A program made the translations under genes and the position numbers. A DNA stretch of 64,000 nt from Callorhinus ursinus. Taxonomy: Eukaryota > Chordata > Mammalia > Carnivora > Otariidae. The notes under the pieces are model-generated. The model made no database searches and was not told the origin of the DNA. It saw only the letters and a list, made by a program, of their open reading frames with translations. This document shows, in pieces, positions 10,701-22,700 of this stretch. Position 1 is the stretch's first letter, and every line of letters starts with the position of its first letter. The stretch covers positions 2,587,570-2,651,569 of the forward strand of contig NW_020313157.1 in the NCBI RefSeq assembly GCF_003265705.1. Reading direction: 5' to 3'.

Positions 10701-13700
10701 TCCCTCTCCCCTTCCCCCACATTCTGTGCTCACACTCCCAATAAATAAATAAATAAATGTGCCAGCTCATAGACTTAAAAAAAAAAAAGGATTTGGGAAC
10801 GGTACCCTTACATGGTAAAACTAGACATGAGACTGAGGGGGTACAGGAGCCTGCCTGCCCCCTTTGCCTCGGTCTCCTGGTCTCTCCCCACGGCTGCTCC
10901 TCAGCCCGCCCACCCTCCCTCCCTTCCTTCCTTCTCTTTCTCTTTCTTTCTCTCTCTCTGTCTCTCGGAGATTGTTCTGTATTAGTGTATGTTAATCTCT
11001 CTCTCTTTTCTTCGTGGCGGCACAGCATTTCCTTGTAGGGACGAATCAGAGTCGTTGGAAGTGAGTCGTTGCCAGCCTCTGGCTGTCACACACAGTGCTG
11101 TGGAGACTCTGCACATACATCTCTGCACACGCGTGTGACCACATCTGTCCAGTTCAGTACCGAAGGTAGAATGTTGCATGGAATGTGAGTACAGTCTTAA
11201 CATAGGGTTGCCCACTTGCCACCTGAAGAGCAAATTGTACCAATTTATACTCTTTCCACAGCAGCAAGAATTATGAATCTTAAATTTGAAGTACTTTCAA
11301 CATATAGAAAACTACGGAGGATGATACTAATACAACCCACATGACCCCAGAGTGACCCCTAAACAGATGTTGATCTGCAGCTTTCCTTCTCCTGGTTTTA
11401 TGCTTGTGCCACGCACTGTGTGTCCTTAAGGAAGGCACAGGTTGTTTGATATATTTTAAAGATTTATGTAAATAATGTGTCAGACTGTGTCATTTGACAG
11501 AGTGCCAGTGCGTGGGGGCCTGGTTCACTCATTTTGACAGCTCTCTACGTATTGAATGTATGAGTATTTTACGTTTATCCATTCGTCTTTTAGTGGACAT
11601 TTCACATGTGTCTACTTTGCTATTCCTGACAGGGCTGTGGTTCCCATTTTTTACCTGTCTTCTTGAGCATGTAGAAGGGATTTTAAAGAAATCAGGATGT
11701 ATTCTTCAAAGTAGAACTTTTGGTGTGTAGGGTAGGGTGATCTTGACTGGAGAGTATTAACTTACTTTCCTCCATAGTCATCCTGATTGACGTTCTGATA
11801 GTATTTTATAGCTCTCTTCTCCACACCCTCAGGAACACTTGGTACCTGGTATCAGATGAGCTGTCTCCTATTGATTTTTGCCTTTCCCGGATTTCTGGTG
11901 AGGTTGAGCATCTTTTCTTATATTTGTCAGCCATTTGGGCTTCTTTGCTGCAAATAATTATTCTTTGAAGTAATTCCACTTACACAGACTAGGCACCCTT
12001 AAGACCTAACATAGGGTCAAGAATAGATGGGTAAGAGCTCAAACCTGTAAAAAGCATAACCTCGGCTTCTGAGTTTAGAATTTTATTTTATGTATTTATT
12101 TATTTTAAAATTTTTTATTTAAACTCAATTAGCCAACATATAGTACATCATTAGTTTCGTATGTAGTGTTCAGTAACTTATCAGTTGTATATAACACCCA
12201 GTGCTCATCATATCACGTGCCCTACTATGTATTTTTTTTTTTAAGATTTATTTATTTTAAGAGAGAGAACATGGTGCACGTGCAAGGGGCAGAGGGAGAG
12301 AGAGAATCTCAAGTAGATTTCGCTGAGTGCAGAGCCTGACGTGGGGCTCAGTCTCATGACCCTGAGATCATGACCTGAGCTGAAATCACAAGTCATATGC
12401 TTAACCGACTGAACCCCACCAGGCACCCCTAGAATTTTATTTTATTTATTTTTATTTATTTATATATTTTTTGAAGTTTTTTTTTTAAAGATTTATTTAT
12501 TTATTTATTTATTTATTTGAGAGAGAGAATGAGCCGGGAGGAGAGGGAGAGGGAGAAGCAGACTCCTGGCTGAGCAGGGAGCCTGATGCGGGACTCGATC
12601 TCGAGATTCCGGGATCATGACCTGAGCTGAAGGCAGACACTTAACTGACTGAGCCACCCAGGCGCCCTAGAATTTGATTTTAAATTAGGTAGAACTGGGG
12701 CACCTGGGTGGCTCAGTTGGTTAAGCGACTGCCTTTGGCTCGGGTCATGATCCCAGAGTCCTGGGATCGAGTCCCACATCGGGCTCCCGGCTCAGTGAGG
12801 AGCCTGCTTCTCCCTCTGACCCTATCCCCTCTCCTGCTTTCCCTCTCTCTCTCTCTCTCTCTCTCAAATAAATAAATAAAATCTTAAAAAAATATATATT
12901 AGGTAGAACTAGAAGTCATGAGAGACATTCACATTGGAAAACATACTGGAAAATCAGAGATTTTATTTATTTTTTATTTTTTTATTTTTTAAAGGTTTTA
13001 TTTATTTATTTGAGAGAGAGAGAGAGCACGAGAGGGAAGAGGGTCAGAGGGAGGAGCAGACTCTCCGCCGAGCAGGGACTCAATCCCGGGACTCCAGAAT
13101 CATGACCTCAGCCGAAGGCAGTCGCTTAACCAACTGAGCCACCCAGGCGCCCCGAAAATCAGAGATTTTAGATCATTTATCTACCATGCAGATTATGCCC
13201 TCATTTGGTACCTTTACTCCCCAGTTGGGAATGAGATTGTGTGTTGTGGGCAACTTGTATTTAACAAACTGAGCCACCCAGGCGCTCCCCCTTTTTTTTT
13301 TTAAAGATTTTATTTATTGGGCAACTTGTATTTAGAGGAAACAAATTATATTGGATTTCTTTCAGAAAATTTTTAAAATTTTAAAATTCTGAAATGATTT
13401 CAGACTTAAAGAAATGTCAAAATAATACAGAGAATTTGTGTATCTTCACTAGATTGCCCAGTATTAACATTTATTATTATTAACATTTCATCTCATTTTC
13501 TTTATTAGTCTCTATATACATACTGTCTTTTTGGGACCATTGGATAGTAAGTTGCTGACATAATGTAATGCCGTTTTCTTCCTAAATACTTTATTTAGTA
13601 TGTATTTCCTGAAAACAGTTTTGTCTTCATGATCACATACAGTGATCAAATTCAGGAAATCAACTATGAGATCTCCCCCTAGCACTAATCAGGAGTAGAA

Positions 13701-16700
13701 GGTGTTGGGCAGTTCGCCATGATTGCTTTGGCATTGGGGGGCAGGGGTGGGGGGGCTGGCGGGCATGGCTGGGAGCATGTGGCTAATGGGCCACGTTTTT
13801 CCATTGCTGGGGAATCCGTGTGGCTAACCCTGCACGGCTTCTCCTCTGCTCCTCATTTCCTGCAAATTTCCTCCTCTCAGTCAGGGTTAGACCTGAGGGA
13901 GCCAGAGGGCCGGGCCCACCGGTCTCCCGAGCTGGCCCTCCAGAGCCAGGCCCCATTCCTGGAGATGGGGGACTGCAGGAGGCTGGGCTCCCTGTGCTCC
14001 GCAAGGATAGGAGAGGGCTGTAGCTGCCTCCCTTCCACCCCATTCCCTTCCTGCTGGCGGGGCAGGATGATCTGGGCGTGGTTAGGCCTCTTAGGGGACA
14101 GCTGAGCTGATCGCCTGGCCCCCACGTGACAAGTGTGCCCGCCATCCTCTTGGGCCACAGTCTCCGAAGCTTTGATCATGCTTTCCTGTCAGAGTGAGTT
14201 TTGATCATGTACGTCTCTAGGAATATGTTATGTACATTACAAAATAGGAAGAAAACCCCCCAAAATGTAAAGGATAAACAAATTCTAGTATTTTCTTCCC
14301 TCACCTCGGGGACCTTGTTCTTGGTTCTGTTTTCTTCCTCATTTACTCACTAAGGGATAGTATTACTGCTTTTTCCCCCTTTAGCTGTAATCTGAGGTTG
14401 AAGACTTCTGGGCTTAAAAACGTGATAGTTAAAACCCTACAGTGAAGATGGTGTTTCTTTCCCCCCGCCCCCGCCCGGTTTTACCGAGATGTAAACACAG
14501 ACCTCCCTGTAGAAGCTGAGGGAATGCAGCGCACTGCTGTCACTCAGCGTGTTGTGAAGTGATGACCACACCCCGTCTGGTGAGTGTCCATTGTCTCATG
14601 TAGATGCGGGCACAGAGAGGGAGTGTTTCCTTGTGGCCAGAGCTCTGGATTTACCCTCCGAACAGCTTCCGTGTTTATCATGTGGCCGTGCTTGCCGCGG
14701 TCGTCATGTTGTATCTTACAACCAGAAGTTTGTGCCTTTTGACTGCCTTCACTTTCCCCTTCCAGACCCCTCTAGAAGTGATAAAGGCTGAAGGTTTTAG
14801 AGCTGATTTCTAACCAGAGCTCTTGGAAATGGGGGATTATAGAAAGTAAAGCTCAGTTAAGGTCTTGTAAAGATGCAGTTTTTTCGGGGCGCCTGGGTGG
14901 CTCAGTCATTAAACATCTGCCTTCGGCTCAGGTCATGATCCCAGGGTCCTGGGATTGAGCCCCGCATCGGGCTCCCTGCTCCGCTGGGAGCCTGCTTCTC
15001 CCTCCCCCGCTTCCCCTGCTTGTGTTCCTGCTCTCGTTATCTGTCTCTCTGTTGAATAAATAAATAAAACCTTAAAAAAAAAAAACAGTTTTTTCTACCA
15101 GAGGACGTGTGATAATCACCTTCTATACTAGGCTCAACCAAGACTGTCATAGGCTTTCTTTTTTTTTTTTTTAAGACTTTTATTTATTTGCCAGAGGGAG
15201 AGCACAAGCAGGGGGAGTGGCAGGCGGAGGGAGAAGCAGGCTCCATGCTAAGCAAGGAGCCCAATGCGGGACTCGATCCCAGAACCCCGAGATCATGACC
15301 CGAGCTGAAGGCAGACGCATAACCATCTGAGCCACCCAGGCGCCCCCTTTTTTTTCTTTTAAGATTTTATTTGTTTGACAGAGACACAGTGAGAGAGGCA
15401 ACACAAGCAGGGGGAGTGGGAGAGGGAGAAGCAGGCTCCCCACCTAGCAGGGAGCCCGATGCAGGGCCCGATGGATCATGACCTGAGCCGAAGGCAGACG
15501 CCTGATGGCTGAGCCACCCAGGCGCCCCAGTCATAGATTTTCAAAATAGGGGAAAGTGTGCATAAGTAAATGTTTATCATACAGTGTTATATATCTGCTA
15601 TAAAAGAATTAGGAAGTACAGGGAAACACAAAGAAAGCCAGAACTGCTCATAATCCCGTCACCCAGAGATAGCATGTTTTAACACCCTGACAAGGGTCCT
15701 CCTGGTTTAACAGATATTTTAAGTCCGAGTAGAGTCCCATTATACAGAATGTTTTGTATTACACTTTTTTTCCTTTTAACGATGTCCTGTGCACCCCCTT
15801 CCATGTTAATACGTACACTTGGACGGAATGGTCATATAAGTGGGGGAGTGGTATTCCACTCTATAGATGTGTTCCCCCTTCACTAATTCCTGATTTTACG
15901 TTCTTCCTAGTTCTCACGATACTAAATGCTGCTGGGAAAATCCTAAATGTTAGCGTATGTCTTTAATTCTTTCTTAAGGTTAAATCCCTAGCAATGGAAT
16001 TGCTGGGTCAAAGGGGTGTGCACGTTTACTGTTTCCCCTCCAGAGCACTGAGCTCCAGTGGTCCAGCCCTCAGACCCCGGAGTGCGTGGTTGAAGCTTTT
16101 AAAATGGAAAGTTTATTGTCTTTTCCACTTTCAAAGTAAGTGTGCTCGTGGTAGTAAATTTAGAGAATATAGAGGATTAGGAAGATGGGGAAAATCCCCC
16201 TATCCTACTGCTTAGAAATAATATTAACAGTTTGGGCACACTTTCTTCTAGTGTTATACACATTTTTGTCTGTCTTGTTTTGCTGCTGTTGTAATATAGG
16301 TACAGTGTTGTATCATGGTCCTTTTTTTTAATCTTTTATTTTTAAAATACTTTTTCTAGTCTTCTTGAGATACAATTGACATATAACATTATATAAGTAA
16401 GGTGTACAACATAATGATTTGAATTTAGTATACGTTGTGAAATGAATACCACAATAAGGTTTTGGGTTTTTTTTAAGATTTTATTTTATTTATTTGACAG
16501 GGAGAGACAGCGAGAGAGGGAACACAAGCAGGGGGAATGGGAGAGGGAGAAGCAGGCCTCCCTCAGAGCAGGGAGCCCGATGCAGGGCTGGATCCCATGG
16601 CCCTGGGATCATGACCTGAGCTGAAGGCAGACGCTTAACGACTGAGCCACCCAGGCGCCCCCACAGTAAGTTTAGTCAACACCCATCACCTCTCATAGTT

Positions 16701-19700
16701 AAAAAGTTTTTCCTTTTTAAAGAGCTTTTTTTTTAAAAAAGATTTTATTTATTTATTTGACAGAGCGAGACAGTGAGAGAGGGAACACAAGCAGGGGGAG
16801 CGGGAGAGGGAGAAGCAGTCTCTCCACTGAGCAGGGAGCCCGATGCGGGACTCGATCCCAGAATCCTGGGATCATGACCTGAGCCAAAGGCAGATGTTTA
16901 ACGACTGAGCCACCCAGGTGCCCTTTTTTAAAGAGCTTCTTAAACAATGATTGGGTAACTTCCTTGTGCCTTTCCATGAACCTGTAAAAGTGTATCAACA
17001 AGTAAACTCTGAAAAATATTTTAAAATATAAAACTTCTCTTAAATCCTCAATAGTAATGGTATTATAGGGAAATTTTCCTATAACTTATGAATGTGAACA
17101 AGCACACCTCATTTTATTGTGCTTCACTTTATTGCATTTCACAGATACTGCGTTTTTTACAGATGGAAGGTTTGTAGAGACCTTGTATCGAGCAAGTCTA
17201 CAGGTGCCATTTTTCCAACAGCATTCACTCACTTTGTGTCTCTGTGTCACATTTTGGTAATTCTTGCAACAGTTCAAACTTTTTCATTATTGTCTTTTTT
17301 TTTTTAAAGATTTTATTTATTCATTTGAGAGAGAGGGCAGAGAGAGCACATGAACAGGGGGAAGGGCAGAGGGAAAGGGAGATGCAGAAGCAGACTCCCT
17401 ACCTAGCAGAGAGCCCAATGCATCTCGATCCCAGAGGGATCACGACCTGAGCCAAGGCACGAGCCTAACCCACTGAGCCACCCAGGCGCCTCTGTTGTCG
17501 TATTTGTTACGGTGATCTGTGATCAGTGATTATGACTTGCTGAAAAGTCAGATGGTAGCATTTTTTAGCAATAAAGTTTATCTTTTTCAAGTAAGCTCTA
17601 CGCTGAACATGGGGCTTGAACTCATGACCCTGAGTTCATGCTCTACTGACTGAGCCAGCCAGGTGCCCCCATAAAGTATTTTATTTCTTTAAGGTATATA
17701 CATTGTTTTCTTAGACATAATGCTGTGGCACACTTAATAAGACCATGGTATAGTGTAAATATAACTTTTATATGCACTGGCAAACCAAAAAACTTCCTTT
17801 GGCCTGTGTTATTGTGGTACTTTATCGTGGGGGGGTCTGGAGCTGAGCCTGCAGTGTCTGAGGCCTGTACAGTGCATGTTGTTTTCATGATTTAAAAACA
17901 CGTATGAAAGTAATATAACTTACAGGCTTAAACAAAGCCAAACAATAACATTTAGAGGATAATTAATCAAAAATCTAGAAATAAGCATTAAAAAACCTCT
18001 AAGTTTTCTTACATCGCCTCCTCCCCCCAGAGTGTTAACAGCTGTGAATAGATTTCTCCATGAATGGAATCCTGCTACATAAATGGGATCCATCTACTTC
18101 TGCAGTGTGTTTTTAAATGTTAGCAAAATATCACAAACTTATTTTCACATGCGTACAGAGAAACCTGCCTCATTCTTCCTGATCCAGTACTTGATAGTAG
18201 CGATGCGCCATAATTTGAATAATTTCACACAGAAATGAGTGCACTAGTTTCTTGCTTTTAACAATTTACCGTAAAGTTGGTGGGCTTAAAACACAGAAAT
18301 TTATTTTCTCACAGTTCTGGACGCCAGAATTCCAGAACCAAGTCATCAGCGGGGCCACAGTACCTCCAGAGGCTTTGGGAGGAATGCTTGCATTTGGCTT
18401 TGAGCTCTTGTTGGCTCCTGGTGTTTCTGGCTTCTAGATGCATCCCTCCAATCTCTGCCTCTGTCTTCTCATGCCATTTCCCCCACGTGTCCGTGTCGTC
18501 TTCTCTTCTTCATGAGGACACTTTATACCTTTGATACCATAAAGACGTATCATGGTCCTTTCAAAAACTTGGTTCTACCAATTATTTGTAAGCGCCAGCA
18601 TTAAGGTAATAACATGGCTGCCTCTGCCCGCATTCACAAGGTCTCCAGGTTTTCATTATTGCAGATACGTTCTACTGAAAACCTGTGTCACAAAAGCTTT
18701 CTCTGCTTGGAGTTATTTCTTTAGGAGAGAGTCACAGAAGTGGAGTTAACTGTGCAGAAGACTATAGGTACATTTTAGGGCTTTGGGTAAAAATGACCAG
18801 ACTCATCTTCAGAAGGATGGTGCTCTGGTGGTGGTTATGATTTTTAAAGGCTGCTTCTCTAGTGCATCTGTTGTCTCCAGTTTTCTCTGGTGGAGAGAAG
18901 TGAGGCGGGCCTGCCCAGGTGGGAAGGGTGAAGGCTGGGCTGTGGCCCCAGTGGCCTGCAGTGTGCCCTTCCCCAGCTGGAGCCCGTGACCGCCGATCCC
19001 GGAAGGATCTGCCTGCGGGGCGTGGGGCCCGAGAGCTGCTGCAGCCACCAGGTGGCTGGAATCCTGCCACTGAGCCCCTCCCCAGCGCCCCCCCCTATCC
19101 TAAAGGACAGTGAGGGCCCTTACAGGCCCTCCCCTCTTTCTGGCGCAGATGTGGGGTTGTGGAGGGCCCGGGGCGCTGAGACCCCCGTGCATGTCCTAGC
19201 TGGGGTCTAGAGCCCACGTGAGGGAACAAGAGTGAGTGCCTTACAGGGGAAGTGCCCAGCTCCTGAACTTCCATGAACTTTCACAGGGAGTCAGAGTGGA
19301 CACAAGAGACCACAGTGGAGCCACAGCCCGGATGCTGGCCAAGCAGTATGGACACATGAAGATCGTGGGGTTGATAGACGCTCACTCGCCTTCTCTGCCC
19401 AAGAACCTCTATCGGAGCCCAGGTACCTGCTCCTGTGCTGCTGGGTCTTCTGCTAGGGTCCTGCTGCCGGCTCCCACCGGCCCTGCTGAAGTGTGGCTCC
19501 TGCGGCCTCGCCAGGGGGCCCCTGCCTTCCCCGTGACTCCACGGGGCAGTCAGGGTTGAGGCTAGCTGGTCTGACAGGACAGAGATCCGTCAGTGTGGAG
19601 TGGGACCAGCCAGGCTGAAGGTGTGCCCAGGATGCTGGCGGAGGCCACGGAGAGGTGGGCGCGCAGCCTCCAGACGGGACTGCTTACAGCTGTTGTTTCT

Positions 19701-22700
19701 TGACTTGGCTTAGGGTGCCCATTGCCATACGAAATATTTTAATTTTGTATAGTCACATTCATCAGTCTTTTATTGCTTTTAGATTTGGGGTCACAGAAGA
19801 TCTTTCCCTGTTTCCTGGTTGTACAAGAATTCGCCCATTTTCTTCTGGTACTTACATGGTTTCATTTTTTATGTTTAGATCTCTGATCCTTTGTACTTTA
19901 TTTTGTCATGCGTGGTGTGAGGTGTGGTGTTCTCAGATGGCTTCCCCATTGTCCTGGCTTCATTAAACTATATAACAGTTCATCTTTGACCTAGTGATCT
20001 GAGAGGCTGTCTTTGTCAGTATTCTGAATTTCCACCTGTGCCCAGGTCTGTTTCTGGACTTGCTATTCTGTTCCCCGGGTCTGTCTGTCCACACACCAGA
20101 CCCACACTGTTGTCAGCTTGCAGAGGCTTTTTGTAGTACATTGGACTGTCCGGTCAGCCAGTCCCCCTGCAGCTTTCCCTTTTCAGTGTTCCCTAGTATT
20201 GCTCGTGTATTTTTCTGTGTAAACTTGAACATCAGCTTGTCTAGCTGCTTGGAAACAGCGTGTTATTGAGACTGTGGCAGATTTATAAATCAACTACCCC
20301 TTTATGCTTTTGAGTCGTCCTCTGTAACAAGGGATGTCTTTTGTTCAAGTGTACTCCTGTGTCTACAGGAGGGTGTAAAATTTTTCCTCCTAGACATTGT
20401 GCATATAACTTTTTTTCTTCCTAAGTGTCTGACTTTCTTTGTTGCTGTTGTAAATGGGGTTTCACTGCCTTCACGTCCTCTGCCTATTGTGTGTGAGTGT
20501 GAAGGCTGTTGGTGTCTGCTTTCCAGTTTCATTTTATTTATTTTATTTTATTTATTTGACAGAGAGAGAGAGAGAGAGAGAGAGCAGGAGCACAAGCAGG
20601 GGGAGTGGGAGAGGGAGAAGCAGGCTTCCCGTGGAGCAGGGAGCCCGATGCGGGGCTCGATCCCAGGACCCTGGGATCATGACCTGAGCCGAAAGCAGAT
20701 GCTTAACTGACTGAGCCCCCCAGGCGCCGCTGCTTGCCAGTTTTATATTCTGCTGTTCTACTGAATTCTTTCATTGCTTGAATTTATTGAGTTTCCAGGG
20801 TTTTCCAGGTATGCTACCAGACAGTCTGCCGAGAGATAGATTTACTGCTTCTTTCTGACTTGTGTACCTCTGATTTCTTTCATTTAGTTGCATTGGCTAA
20901 TACTTCTTGTAAGGGGTTGAATGTGTTGGGGAGAGTGGGCATGCACCTCGTCCTAACCTTAGTGGAAATGCCACCTTAGGTGAGATGCTGGCTTTAAGGG
21001 TAAGGTGTACATGTCTTCTATCATGTTAAGAAAGTATCTGGCATTTTTCTGTATTCGTGACCGTTTTTTACAGGAATAAGTGTAGAATTTTGTCAAAGGC
21101 TTTTTCAGCATCTACAAAGACAATTGTTAATTTTCTCTTTAGGGGCGCCTGAGTGGCTCAGTCGTTAAGCGCCTGCCTTCGGCTCAGGTCATGATCCCAG
21201 AGTCCTGGGATCGAGCCCCGCATCAGGCTCCCTGCTCCACGGGAAGCCTGCTTCTCCCTCTCCCACTCCCTCCGCTTGTTCCCTCTTTCGCTGTGTCTCT
21301 GTCAAATAAATAAATAAAATCTTAAAAAAAAATTTTTTTTTTCTCTTTAGATCTACTAATAGAGTATATTAGTGAATTTCCTAATAATGAACCAACTTTA
21401 TGTTGTTGGTATAAATCCGATGTGGTGTATTATTTTCTTAAAGTGATGTGGATTCTGTTTGCCAGTATTTTATTCAGTGTTTCTGTATGGCTATTCATTT
21501 ATAAATGATACTGGTTTGTGATTCTGTTTTATCGGGTGTAGGCATCAGTGTATCTCATACAGAGAATTTGAGTTTTCTTTCTTTTTTTGTGCTCTGGAAC
21601 AATTTATACAGCATGGATGCCCCGTGATTTTTGAAGGTTTGGCAGGATTCTGTGAAACCATCTGGACCTGGTCTTTGTGGGATGTGTTTCTGTTTCTTTC
21701 ATAGAAATTGGTCTGCTTATGCTTTCTCATGTTTCATGGGGGCCAGGTATGGTAAACTGCATTTTCCTAGGAAATCCTTTTCTGCAGGATTTCAACTTCA
21801 ACTCTCATAGAGGTGTGCAGAACCATTTCTCTGTCTCCTTCTACAAAGTTCCAGTGGTTATTTTCCTGTGTCGTTGCAGTCTTGCCCGCCTCCCGACTCA
21901 ACCCTCTCTCTCCCCTTTCTTGTTCAGTCTTTGGTGGTTTTCTCATTTTTCCTGCAGTACTGCTTTTCCACTCAAATGTCTTCTGCCTTGAGCACCTCGT
22001 GACTGGGTCTTCATTTAAAAAAATTTGACCTTTATTTTGTTTTTTGTTTTTTAGCAGTTTACAAGCTTCTCAGAGGTCATCACTTGCATTCTTTTTTTTT
22101 TTTTTTTAAGATTTTATTTTTAAGTCATCTCTGCGCCGAACATGGGGCTCGGACTCACAACTCCGAGGTCAAGAGTTGCCTGCTCCACCGACTGAGCCAG
22201 CCAGGTGCCCTATTGACCTTTGTTTTCTCTTTCCTGAGTTCCATTTTCCTTTCTCACCATTGCGAGTGTGTGCCTGTGTCTTTCTGTTTTCTGTTTTGGA
22301 TTTCTGAACCAGGATGCTTTTTCCACTCCTCCACCCTTGTTTAAGGACGTATCCGCGCAGTGTCGTGTTAGCTTTCTTCTACCTTCTACCTCTACCTCTT
22401 CTACCTCTTTCGGAGGGAGGGGCGTCTTTACTCGCCGTGGTGTTTTGCCCCCGGTTCCTGTGTCCTCTTTGGAGTAGCTGTGTGTGGAGAGGGCTGGAGC
22501 TCCGGGGCTCAGCAGCCTGGCTGGTGTGAGCGTCCTGCTTTAGGATTTCCTCCCCAGGGTCTCCAGGGGAGTCCTTGCTAGATGGGTTTTTGGGGGTTGC
22601 TTTTGTTTTTGGAGGGGGATGTAGCGAGGCCAGGGCGTGTGTGTCCTTGCTATGTTTTTGTCTTGCCCGATCCTGGAGTTCCCCCACTTGCTTTCCTGTC

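Larger units (their letters stand above)
17099..17867 (+). mobile_element. Tigger1-type DNA transposon remnant, transposase deleted
   Basis: Left end caagcacacctcattttatt, then tttttacagatggaaggttt and agcaagtctacaggtgccat. The right part has tagcattttttagcaataaa, aaggtatatacattgtttt and a right end running to gaggcctg. The whole transposase body is missing, so this is a non-autonomous derivative; two CanSINEs split it further. Confidence 0.8.
19690..21800 (-). repeat. Old LINE-1 ORF2, antisense, with two CanSINEs inserted
   Basis: Antisense L1 ORF2 phrases: gagagtgggcatgcacctcg, gaattttgtcaaaggctttt, tcagcatctacaaagacaat, accatctggacctggtcttt. Many indels, not coding. 22,212-23,170 shows no element I can name. 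Confidence 0.7.

Noticed and set aside
20454..20710. Short ORFs with a RERERE-type charged run and a GARCGARSQDPGIMT-like end, repeated at many loci
   Set aside because: They are translations of antisense CanSINEs (GA-rich middle and tRNA-like head), not genes.
21143..21337. tRNA-like head of CanSINE as a possible tRNA gene
   Set aside because: It lacks a complete cloverleaf and is followed by the SINE body and A-tail; no genuine tRNA gene was recognised in the window.
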